Of a stretch of 64,000 nucleotides of DNA, positions 34,882-41,363 are shown in pieces; position 1 is the stretch's first letter; each line of letters opens with the position of its first letter. The notes below the pieces were generated by a model, which saw nothing but the letters and a program-made list of their open reading frames with translations, had not been told where the DNA came from and did not search any database. The position numbers and the translations under genes are program-made. The DNA is from Nocardioides sp. TRM66260-LWL (lineage in GTDB: Bacteria; Actinomycetota; Actinomycetes; Propionibacteriales; Nocardioidaceae), in contig NZ_JAIQZK010000001.1 in NCBI RefSeq assembly GCF_020075545.1, forward strand, positions 434,001 to 498,000. The letters run 5' to 3'.

Positions 34882-35373
34882 TCAGACCTGCGCCCCGTCG
34901 TCCCACGGCTCGCGCGGCTCGCGGGGCATCTGGACGACGAGGTAGAGGAAGCCGCCGATGAACCAGCCGACCAGGGCGTAGGCCAGCAGCTGCGGAAGCG
35001 TGATGCGGGCGAGCAGCGTCGCCAGCAGCACGAGCGGAGCGCCGAGGACGCCGACCCAGGCGATCAGACGGTCGGGCGTGGGTCGGGGCAGGGGCGGGGG
35101 CGGCGGCGGGACGAACCGGTCCTCGGCGTCGTCGGCGTCGTCGTCGGGGTCCCCGGCGCGCGCCGCGGGCTCGCCGTCCCACTCCGCGGCCCGCCAGGGC
35201 TGGAAGAGCCGCTCGAGCGAGGCGGACGGCGCGGGGTCGGGGGTGCGGGGCCCGACGGGGCCGTCCGGCTCCTCGTGCGACTCCAGCCGCGCGCGCTCGC
35301 CGAAGTTCTCGACGATCGCGCGCCACGCGTCGTCGTCGGACGCGGGTCGCTGCTCGTCGCCGGCGTCAGCCAT
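34882..35373 (-). CDS. Conserved-looking membrane protein of unknown function
   Basis: A 163-residue protein I cannot assign. The N-terminal half (about 1-95) is acidic and hydrophilic with SDDDAWRAIVENFGERARL at the start and a polyproline run (PPPPPP) near 90. The C-terminal half has two membrane spans (about 105-123 and 128-148) and ends in an acidic tail. The D-D-D-A-W-R-x-I-V-E-N-F-G motif followed later by two helices is a pattern I have seen in actinobacterial small membrane proteins, without known function. It lies 12 bp downstream of the esterase gene on the same strand and is probably co-transcribed. Confidence 0.75.
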   Translation of the reverse strand: MADAGDEQRPASDDDAWRAIVENFGERARLESHEEPDGPVGPRTPDPAPSASLERLFQPWRAAEWDGEPAARAGDPDDDADDAEDRFVPPPPPPLPRPTPDRLIAWVGVLGAPLVLLATLLARITLPQLLAYALVGWFIGGFLYLVVQMPREPREPWDDGAQV

Positions 35374-35385
35374 GGTGGGAGCCCC

Positions 35386-36204
35386 TCAGGAGGTGGTGTC
35401 GGAGTCGGTGGGCGCGTCGGCCTCGGAGGCCAGGCCCGCGACCCGGGCGATGAACGCCGCGGAGCCGTGGTGGATGCGCTCGTCGTCGTGGTCGAGCGTG
35501 GCGACGTGGTAGCTGTTCGTGAGGCGCACGACCGAGACGTCGGTGGAGGAGACGCCGCCCACGATCAGCGGCTCGGAGGAGTCGTCGACGACGTGGTCGA
35601 CCGTCGAGCGCAGGTAGAGCAGGGGAGCGGTGATGCGCGGCAGGTCGGCGCGCAGCGGACCCCACGCCTGCATCATCGAGTGGGCGGCGCGCAGCGGCGT
35701 GCGGTCGTAGCCGTTCTCCGAGACGCCCTCGCGCTTGATGTCGCCGGCGATGCCCGGGAAGGACGGCACGAGGTGCTTGAGCACCGGCAGCAGCCGGACG
35801 TCGAGCCGCTTCGTCGAGACGGCCGGGTTGACGACGATGACGCCCGCCGGGCCGTCCGGGCCCGCGTGGTCGGCCGCGAGCCGCAGCACGAGGGCGCCGC
35901 CCATCGAGAGGCCCGCGAGGACGACGGCGTCGTTCTCGGCGCGCAGGGCGGCGTAGCGCGCGCTGAGCTCGCCCAGCCAGTCGTCCCAGGTGGTGGCGTT
36001 GAGGTCCTGCCAGCGGGTGCCGTGGCCGGGCAGGCGGGGCACCTCGACGGCGTAGCCCTGCTGGGCCAGGAAGCGGCCCCACGGCTTCATCGAGGACGGC
36101 TGGCCGGTGAACCCGTGGCTGAGCAGCACGCCGACGCGGCGACCGCCGGTGAGGTCGGGGCGGGCGGGGAGCGAGAGCGGCTCGGCGTCGGGCAGGAGGG
36201 TCAC
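35386..36204 (-). CDS. Alpha/beta-hydrolase (Est30-like carboxylesterase/monoglyceride lipase)
   Basis: A 272-residue alpha/beta hydrolase. The oxyanion HG motif lies in GVLLSHGFTGQPSSMKPWG, the nucleophile Ser in VVLAGLSMGGALVLRLA, the acid Asp likely in LRSTVDHVV and the His in NSYHVATLDHDDE. These match Est30-type carboxylesterases that act on short acyl esters and monoglycerides. The GTG was chosen because homology starts there and CAGAAT, a near-TANNNT element, lies 8 nt upstream. The gene is divergent from plsC and upstream of the two-span membrane protein. Confidence 0.9.
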   Translation of the reverse strand: MTLLPDAEPLSLPARPDLTGGRRVGVLLSHGFTGQPSSMKPWGRFLAQQGYAVEVPRLPGHGTRWQDLNATTWDDWLGELSARYAALRAENDAVVLAGLSMGGALVLRLAADHAGPDGPAGVIVVNPAVSTKRLDVRLLPVLKHLVPSFPGIAGDIKREGVSENGYDRTPLRAAHSMMQAWGPLRADLPRITAPLLYLRSTVDHVVDDSSEPLIVGGVSSTDVSVVRLTNSYHVATLDHDDERIHHGSAAFIARVAGLASEADAPTDSDTTS

Positions 36205-36272
36205 GGAGGTCGATTCTGCCCGACCCGTCCAGCCCGTGCGGCGCGCGGTCGAGCCGCACCGTCCCAGGGCAC

Positions 36273-36278
36273 TAGGGT
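36273..36278 (+). promoter_or_regulatory. -10 element (TAGGGT) upstream of plsC
   Basis: TAGGGT lies 34 nt before the plsC ATG, so this transcript would have a short leader of about 28 nt. It also has a GAGGGAGAAGG ribosome-binding site. Confidence 0.45.
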
Positions 36279-36312
36279 GAGCTGCGTTCGGTGCCGTCGA
36301 GGGAGAAGGCCG

Positions 36313-37047
36313 ATGTTCTACTGGTTCCTCAAGTGGGTGGCCCTGGGGCCGCTCCTGCGCGTGGTCTTCCGGCCCGAGAGCTCCGGCCTCGAGCACGTCC
36401 CCGACGACGGCCCGGCCATCCTGGCCTGCAACCACCTCTCCTACAGCGACTGGCTGTTCATGCCGCTGGCGCTGCCGCGGCGCGTCACGTTCGTCGCGAA
36501 GGCCGAGTACTTCACCGCGCCGGGCCTCAAGGGCTGGCTGCAGAAGACCTTCTTCTCCGGGTCCGGGCAGGTGCCGATCGACCGCAGCGGCGCCGACGCC
36601 GCCGCCGGCGCCCTGCTGGCGGCCAAGCGGGTGCTGGGCGAGGGCGGCCTGTTCGGCATCTTCCCCGAGGGCACCCGCTCGCACGACGGTCGGCTCTACC
36701 GGGGCAAGACCGGCGTCGCCCGCCTCGCCCTGGAGACCGGAGTCCCGGTGATCCCGGTGGCCGTCGTCGGCACCGACGTCGTGGCGCCCCCGGGCAAGAA
36801 GTTCGGCCGGCTGACCCGTCCCGTCGTCCGGTTCGGCGAGCCGCTCGACTTCTCCCGCTACGAGGGCCTGGAGAACGACCGCTACATCCTGCGCTCGATC
36901 ACCGACGAGATCATGTACGAGATCATGCGGCTCTCCGAGCAGGAGTACGTCGACCTCTACGCCGGGCGCGCCAAGGAGCTCGCCAAGGCCGCCCGCGACG
37001 GCAAGGACGTACCGGCCGCGCCCGACGCCGGACGGCGCGCGTCCTGA
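36313..37047 (+). CDS. plsC: 1-acyl-sn-glycerol-3-phosphate acyltransferase (PlsC-type)
   Basis: A 244-residue acyltransferase. The catalytic NHLSYSDW motif (H-x4-D) is near residue 38. FSGSGQVPIDRSG gives the acceptor-binding region, and GIFPEGTRSHDG is the conserved FPEGTR block. It would acylate lysophosphatidic acid to phosphatidic acid at the membrane. The ATG follows GAGGGAGAAGG. Its stop TGA overlaps the CTG that probably starts the flavin reductase-like gene, so these two and the following coiled-coil gene form one translationally coupled unit. As recalled, a related gene (Rv2182c) lies near aroG in mycobacteria. Confidence 0.92.
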   Translation: MFYWFLKWVALGPLLRVVFRPESSGLEHVPDDGPAILACNHLSYSDWLFMPLALPRRVTFVAKAEYFTAPGLKGWLQKTFFSGSGQVPIDRSGADAAAGALLAAKRVLGEGGLFGIFPEGTRSHDGRLYRGKTGVARLALETGVPVIPVAVVGTDVVAPPGKKFGRLTRPVVRFGEPLDFSRYEGLENDRYILRSITDEIMYEIMRLSEQEYVDLYAGRAKELAKAARDGKDVPAAPDAGRRAS

Positions 37048-37565
37048 CGATCCACGCCGGGCACCCGTTCGCGGACGCCGAGCCCGACCCGGTCCGCCGC
37101 CTGCGCGGCCGGCTCGGCGGGGCGGTCACGCTGTGGACGGCCGCCGCGCCGTCGCTCCCCGCCGGTCGTGCCGGGCTGACGGTCACCTCGCTCATGGTCG
37201 CCGCCGGCCCGGAGCCGGCCGTCCTGGCGCTGCTCGACCCCGACTCCGACCTCGCCGAGGCGCTCCTCGACTCCGGCCGGGCCGTCGTCTCGCTGCTGCG
37301 CTGGGACGACCGGGCGATGGCCGAGGCCTTCGCCGGCTCCGCGCCCGCGCCGGGAGGACCGTTCCGGATGGCGCCGTTCGTCGACACCCCCTGGGGGCCG
37401 CGTCCCGAGCACGCCCCCGCCTGGGCGGGCGTCGAGCTCCTCGACCACCGCGAGACGGGCTGGTCGGTGCTCGTCACCTGCCGCCTCGCCGAGGTCGAGG
37501 TCGGCGAGGACGACGACCCGCTGGGCCACCGACGAGGTCGCTGGCAGCGGCTGTCCCCACCGTGA
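37044..37565 (+). CDS. Flavin reductase-like domain protein, apparently with a CTG start
   Basis: About 173 residues resembling flavin reductase-like FMN-binding proteins. It reads PVRRLRGRLGGAVTLWTAAA, then AGLTVTSLMVAAGPEPAVLA (the T-x-S-x-x flavin-phosphate region) and later LLRWDDRAMAEAFAG. No ATG, GTG or TTG occurs in frame between the plsC stop and the conserved region. A CTG at 37044 overlaps the plsC TGA as CTGA, mirroring the GTGA overlaps elsewhere here. I therefore take CTG (reading L/M-T-I-H-A-G-H-P-F) as the start; an N-terminal extension from a much earlier GTG inside plsC is less likely. Its C terminus overlaps the next gene by four bases. Confidence 0.72.
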   Translation: MTIHAGHPFADAEPDPVRRLRGRLGGAVTLWTAAAPSLPAGRAGLTVTSLMVAAGPEPAVLALLDPDSDLAEALLDSGRAVVSLLRWDDRAMAEAFAGSAPAPGGPFRMAPFVDTPWGPRPEHAPAWAGVELLDHRETGWSVLVTCRLAEVEVGEDDDPLGHRRGRWQRLSPP

Positions 37566-38485
37566 GCCCCGATCCGACCCCCGACTCGACCCCCGACGAG
37601 CGGCTGCTGGCCGAGGCCGAGCGGCTCTACGGCCTGCCGGTCGAGGAGTTCACCGCCGCGCGCGACGTGCGCGCCAAGGAGCTGCGCGGCGACGACCGGG
37701 CGCTGGCCGACGCCGTGCGCCGGCTGCGCCGCCCGACGCTGGCGGCCTGGGTGGTGAACCTCCTGGTGCGCCTGGAGCACGCGCAGGTGGCGCAGGTGCT
37801 GGAGGTGGGCGAGGCGCTGCGGGTCGCGCAGCAAGGGCTCGCCGGCGAGGACCTCCGTGCGCTGACCCGCCAGCGCCGTCAGCTGACGGCCGCCGTCACC
37901 GGGCGGGCGCGGGCGGTCGCCGGGAGCCGGGGGGTGCGGGTCACCGACGCGGTCGCCGAGCAGGTCGAGGCGACGCTGACCGCCGCGATCCTCGACCCCG
38001 GCTGCGCGGCGGCGGTCCGCAGCGGCCTGCTGGTGACGCCGCTCGCGGCCACCGGGGTCGACCCCGTCGCGGTGCAGGACGCCGTCGCCGTGCCGGCCGC
38101 CCTCGGCCACGAGGCCTCGCCGGCGGTGCCCGAGCCGCCCGCCGAGCCGCGCCGTCCGGACCTGCAGGTCGTCGTCGACGACACCCGCGAGCGGGAGGAG
38201 GCCGAGGCGGTCCTGCGGGACGCGGAGGAGGCCGCCGCGGCCGCCCGGGAGCGACTGGCCGCGGCCCGTGAGGAGACCGCGGCGGCGTCGGCCCACGTGC
38301 TCGAGCTCGAGGCCGGGCTGGAGGAGCTGCGCGGTCGGCTCGCGGCGCTCGAGGCGCAGGCCGAGGAGGCCGGCGACGCCCTCGCCGAGACCGAGGAGGC
38401 CCGCGACGCCGCGGCCGCCGAGGTCGAGGAGGCGGAGGCGGCCGTCGCGGCCGCGCGGGCCGAGGTGGCGAGGCTCAGCCGCTGA
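37562..38485 (+). CDS. Coiled-coil protein of unknown function
   Basis: A 307-residue protein that I do not recognise by family. Residues about 1-130 are globular, with ERLYGLPVEEFTAARDVRAK, a DDRALADAVRRLRRPTLAAW segment and WVVNLL. Residues about 200-307 are an almost continuous Ala/Glu/Arg coiled coil (EAEAVLRDAEEAAAAARERL and similar). There is no membrane span. The GTG overlaps the stop of the flavin reductase-like gene (GTGA), so it belongs to the plsC operon. The E-x-L-Y-G-L-P-x-x-E-F-T-x-A-R-x-x-x-A-K opening is a pattern I have seen in uncharacterised actinobacterial proteins. A scaffolding role is only a guess. Confidence 0.72.
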   Translation: MSPDPTPDSTPDERLLAEAERLYGLPVEEFTAARDVRAKELRGDDRALADAVRRLRRPTLAAWVVNLLVRLEHAQVAQVLEVGEALRVAQQGLAGEDLRALTRQRRQLTAAVTGRARAVAGSRGVRVTDAVAEQVEATLTAAILDPGCAAAVRSGLLVTPLAATGVDPVAVQDAVAVPAALGHEASPAVPEPPAEPRRPDLQVVVDDTREREEAEAVLRDAEEAAAAARERLAAAREETAAASAHVLELEAGLEELRGRLAALEAQAEEAGDALAETEEARDAAAAEVEEAEAAVAAARAEVARLSR

Positions 38486-38497
38486 GCGACGCTCAGC
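38481..38497. terminator. Compact hairpin between convergent genes (possible bidirectional terminator)
   Basis: GCTGAGC-GAC-GCTCAGC has perfect 7-bp arms. The plus-strand stop (TGA) lies in one arm and the minus-strand stop in the other, so the 7-bp gap between the genes doubles as a symmetrical stem-loop. Terminator function is inferred. Confidence 0.4.
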
Positions 38498-39065
38498 CGT
38501 GGAGCGGCGCGGCGAGCCGGATCGGCACGTCGATTCCGTCCAGCAGGCGCGGGTCGGTGCGGGCGGGCGGGGTCGCCGTGACGTCGGGCAGCGCGTCGTC
38601 GGGCACGCCCAGGGCCTCCAGCGCGCCCAGGACGTCGGGCGACCACGCCGCGTCGGGCGCGACGGCGCCCCAGGCGCCGCGGGTCAGGCGCGCGCAGACA
38701 TAGGCCTCGAGCGGCCCGAGCGCGTCCCGTCCGCTCCGCACGTGCACCCACACGTGCGGCTCGTGGGCGGCGATCCACGCGGCGGCGGCGGCTGGGCCGT
38801 CCGGATGCGTCAGCGCGGGGCGGGCGGCGCCGAGGGTGTCGGCGTCCCAGATCGCCAGGACGCCGGGGTCGCCGGCGAGCTCGAGGGCCGACCACGGTCC
38901 AGGGTCGCCCGCCGCAGCGGCCCGGACGCCGGCGCGCACCGCGCGCCACAGCGGCTCGAGGGCGGACTCGACGCCGCCGTGGGCGCCGACCGACGTCGCC
39001 AGGGCCGTCGAGCGACCCTCGACCCGCACCGCGTCCAGTCCGAGATCGACCCGGAGCGCGCTCAC
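38493..39065 (-). CDS. Protein of unknown function coupled to the DUF1028 gene
   Basis: A 190-residue protein I cannot assign. It begins SALRVDLGLDAVRVEGRSTA and contains ELAGDPGVLAIWDADTLGAA, AWIAAHEPHVWVHVRSGRDA and LDGIDVPIRLAAP. It is soluble, Ala-rich and without signal peptide, Cys clusters or known nucleotide-binding loops. The GTG overlaps the stop of the upstream DUF1028 gene as GTGA, implying coupled translation and perhaps a shared function. It converges on the coiled-coil gene. Confidence 0.65.
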   Translation of the reverse strand: MSALRVDLGLDAVRVEGRSTALATSVGAHGGVESALEPLWRAVRAGVRAAAAGDPGPWSALELAGDPGVLAIWDADTLGAARPALTHPDGPAAAAAWIAAHEPHVWVHVRSGRDALGPLEAYVCARLTRGAWGAVAPDAAWSPDVLGALEALGVPDDALPDVTATPPARTDPRLLDGIDVPIRLAAPLHG

Positions 39066-39877
39066 GCGCCCCGGACGATCGCGAGGATCCGCTCGTCGAT
39101 CCAGGAGAGGTCGGGCGCCACGCGCATCTCGTGGTTCTCGGTGCCGACCCAGGCGAGGAAGTCGCGGTGGCCGCCGGCGGTCGCGAACGCCTCGAGCTCG
39201 GCGCGGAGCGCGTCGTCGACCGGCACCTTCTCGTCCTCGCGGGAGGCCGTCAGGTAGAGCTCCTGCAGCTCCATCAGGCGCGCGAGCTCGCCGATCGGAT
39301 CGGCGTGGTCGTCGACGCGCAGGTCGACCGCGATGTCGTCGAGCCCGCCGTAGCCGGCGCCGTCGCGCACCACGAGGAGGGCGGCGGACTGCCGGCCCCG
39401 GCTGTCGCCGCCCGCGGCGTCCCCGGCGGCCAGGGCGGCGAAGAGCCGCTGCTCGAGCGGCAGGGTCTCGTCGGACTCCAGGAAGGCGGCCTCCATGGCG
39501 AGCACGACGTCCTCGCCGGTGAGGATGTTGCCCTGGATGGCATAGCCGGCGCCGGTGACGCCGCCGGCCCAGTCCAGGCATGCGGGGCCGGTGTGGCTCG
39601 CCGCGTTGCCGTCGACGTCGACGATGCCGACCTGACGGTGGTCGCGGCCCTCGTCCTCCTCGACCAGGCGCTCGAGGGCGACGGCGGCGGTCGCGCCCTC
39701 GTCGAGGTGGGAGAGCGCGAGGCCCTTCCAGGAGACGTTCGCGTCGGCCTGGGTGGCGATGGCGCCGACCCCGGCGACGGCCGCGGGCACCGCGGATCCG
39801 ACCGCCAGGAACTTCGAGGCGACCGCCACGCCCCAGGTCTCGCCGTCCGCTGATCTGGCCACGATCGAGAAGGTCAT
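39062..39877 (-). CDS. DUF1028 family protein (Ntn-hydrolase-like)
   Basis: A 271-residue DUF1028 protein. The N terminus MTFSIVARSADGETWGVAVA followed by SKFLAVGSAVPAA is the family signature. Later blocks are NILTGEDVVLAMEAAF and GRQSAALLVV, with YGGLDDIAVDLRVDDHADPI. The family resembles Ntn hydrolases and appears in catabolic operons, but no reaction is established. Start choice is supported by a TACGGT hexamer 6 nt upstream. The gene is translationally coupled to an unknown protein downstream and divergent from the phosphofructokinase gene. Confidence 0.9.
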   Translation of the reverse strand: MTFSIVARSADGETWGVAVASKFLAVGSAVPAAVAGVGAIATQADANVSWKGLALSHLDEGATAAVALERLVEEDEGRDHRQVGIVDVDGNAASHTGPACLDWAGGVTGAGYAIQGNILTGEDVVLAMEAAFLESDETLPLEQRLFAALAAGDAAGGDSRGRQSAALLVVRDGAGYGGLDDIAVDLRVDDHADPIGELARLMELQELYLTASREDEKVPVDDALRAELEAFATAGGHRDFLAWVGTENHEMRVAPDLSWIDERILAIVRGA

Positions 39878-39883
39878 GGTCGA

Positions 39884-39889
39884 ACCGTA
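39884..39889 (-). promoter_or_regulatory. -10 element (TACGGT), leaderless
   Basis: On the minus strand TACGGT ends 6 nt before the ATG of the DUF1028 gene and lies inside a longer in-frame extension that is therefore unlikely to be coding. Confidence 0.45.
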
Positions 39890-39964
39890 GCGCCGCGGGT
39901 AGCGTCGCCGACGACGGCGCACCCCCGCCCGTCGCGAGCCGCCCGAACCGCCTCAGGAGGCGTC

Positions 39965-40993
39965 ATGCGAGTCGGAGTCCTCACCGGCGGGGGCGACTGC
40001 CCCGGCCTCAACGCCGTCATCCGCGCGGTGGTGCGCAAGGGGGTGCAGACCCACGGCTTCGAGCTCGTCGGCTACCGCGACGGCTGGCGCGGGCCGCTCG
40101 AGGGGCTGACGATGCCGCTCGGCGTCGAGCAGTGCCGCGGCATCCTGCCGCGTGGCGGCACGATCCTCGGCTCCTCGCGCACCAACCCGTTCGGCGTCGA
40201 GGGCGGCGTCGAGCGGATCCGGGAGAACCTGGCGGCCGACGGCGTCGACGCGCTCGTGGCGATCGGCGGCGAGGACACCCTGGGCGTGGCCACGCGGCTC
40301 GCCGAGCTCGGCGTCGACGTCGTGGGCGTGCCGAAGACCATCGACAACGACCTCTCGGGCACCGACTTCACCTTCGGCTTCGACACCGCCGTCAACATCG
40401 CCACCGAGGCGATCGACCGCCTGCACACCACCGCGGAGTCGCACCACCGGGTGCTCGTCGTCGAGGTGATGGGCCGCCACGCGGGGTGGATCGCGCTGCA
40501 CTCCGGCATCGCCGGCGGCGCCAGCGAGGTGCTCATCCCCGAGCAGCCCTTCGACATCGACGACGTGTGCCGCCGCGTCGAGACCCGCTTCCAGACCCAG
40601 TACGCCCCGATCATCGTCGTCGCCGAGGGCGCGGTGCCCGCCGACGGCAGCGGCATGACGCTGACCTCGGGGGAGAAGGACGCGTTCGGCCACGTCCGCC
40701 TCGGGGGCATCGGCGACCGGCTGGCCGCCGAGATCGAGCAGCGCACCGGCAAGGAGGCCCGCGCGGTCGTGCTCGGTCACGTGCAGCGCGGCGGCACCCC
40801 CACCGCCTTCGACCGCTGGCTGGCCACCCGCTTCGGCCTGCACGCCATCGACGCCGTCGCCGACGGCGCCTTCGGCACCATGATGGCGCTGCGCGGCACC
40901 CGCATCGAGCGGGTCCCGCTGGCCGAGGGCACGGGCGAGCTGAAGGTCGTCAGCGCGGAGGAGTACGCCGAGGCGCAGGTGTTCTTCGGCTGA
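39965..40993 (+). CDS. pfkA: 6-phosphofructokinase, PPi-type active-site signature
   Basis: A 342-residue phosphofructokinase. It has GGGDCPGLNAVIRAVV at the N terminus, then IGGEDTLGVA, GVPKTIDNDLSGTD and EVMGRHAGWIALHSGIAGGA. In the phosphoryl-donor loop GGEDT, Asp stands where ATP enzymes have Gly (GGDGS). PKTIDND has Lys where ATP enzymes have Gly (PGTIDND). These two changes are known markers of pyrophosphate-dependent enzymes such as that of Amycolatopsis methanolica, so PPi is the likely donor and the reaction may be reversible. The ATG has a strong CAGGAGG site. The gene is divergent from the DUF1028 gene. Confidence 0.93.
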   Translation: MRVGVLTGGGDCPGLNAVIRAVVRKGVQTHGFELVGYRDGWRGPLEGLTMPLGVEQCRGILPRGGTILGSSRTNPFGVEGGVERIRENLAADGVDALVAIGGEDTLGVATRLAELGVDVVGVPKTIDNDLSGTDFTFGFDTAVNIATEAIDRLHTTAESHHRVLVVEVMGRHAGWIALHSGIAGGASEVLIPEQPFDIDDVCRRVETRFQTQYAPIIVVAEGAVPADGSGMTLTSGEKDAFGHVRLGGIGDRLAAEIEQRTGKEARAVVLGHVQRGGTPTAFDRWLATRFGLHAIDAVADGAFGTMMALRGTRIERVPLAEGTGELKVVSAEEYAEAQVFFG

Positions 40994-41010
40994 GGCGGGT
41001 CGATGCGGTG

Positions 41011-41117
41011 GCGGTCGAGCTTGTCGAGACCCCGCACGCTCGGCGGTCGAGCGGCTCCGGTGGTCGAGCGGCTCCGGTGGTCGAGCGGCTCCGGTGGTCG
41101 AGCTTGTCGAGACCCCC
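41011..41117 (+). repeat. Cluster of GGTGGTCGAGCTTGTCGAGAC-type repeats and 17-bp tandem units
   Basis: One copy of the repeat (core GTCGAGCTTGTCGAGAC) lies at 41011-41033. Three 17-bp units (GGYGGTCGAGCGGCTCC) run from 41042 to 41092, followed by another full copy at 41093-41117. The core has TCGA-N5-TCGA partial dyad symmetry. This type of interspersed repeat is, as I recall, frequent in Nocardioides and related genomes. Confidence 0.85.
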
Positions 41118-41334
41118 GCACCCGACCGCTGACGGTGACTCGTGGTGAGCCACTCGCGGTCGCCTCACTGCTCGCTGACGGTCGCCGTGGCGGTCAGGGC
41201 ACTCGGTGGTCGCTCGCCGTCTCGGTACAGCGGGTGTTCCCCTTTCGCCCTGGCCGACTCCACCGTCGCCTCCCTCAGTTGTCTTTGGTTGCTGCTTCGA
41301 AAACCGCCTCTGATCTGGGGATATCCCCTGGCCT

Positions 41335-41350
41335 TCGAACGCGTGTTCGC
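41335..41350 (+). promoter_or_regulatory. LexA/SOS box (TCGAAC-GCGT-GTTCGC)
   Basis: Matches 11 of 12 specified positions of the mycobacterial/actinobacterial SOS box TCGAAC-N4-GTTCGA. It ends one base before the TAGAAT -10 hexamer of the DUF222-HNH gene, so LexA bound here would block transcription. Confidence 0.7.
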
Positions 41351-41351
41351 A

Positions 41352-41357
41352 TAGAAT
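41352..41357 (+). promoter_or_regulatory. -10 element (TAGAAT), leaderless
   Basis: TAGAAT ends 6 nt before the ATG of the DUF222-HNH gene. It is the closest match to TATAAT among the hexamers noted here. Confidence 0.55.
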
Positions 41358-41363
41358 CAGGCT

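Larger units (their letters stand above)
40994..41363 (+). other. 370-bp intergenic region with palindromic repeats and the DUF222 promoter
   Basis: The left part holds the repeat cluster 41011-41117. The middle (about 41120-41330) shows no recognisable gene and becomes more AT-rich toward the right. The last 30 bases hold a LexA-type box and a TAGAAT -10 element for the downstream gene. Confidence 0.6.

Noticed and set aside
41042..41117. 17-bp tandem units considered as a small CRISPR or transposon end
   Set aside because: No spacers, no transposase and no target-site duplication; they are variants of an interspersed palindromic repeat.
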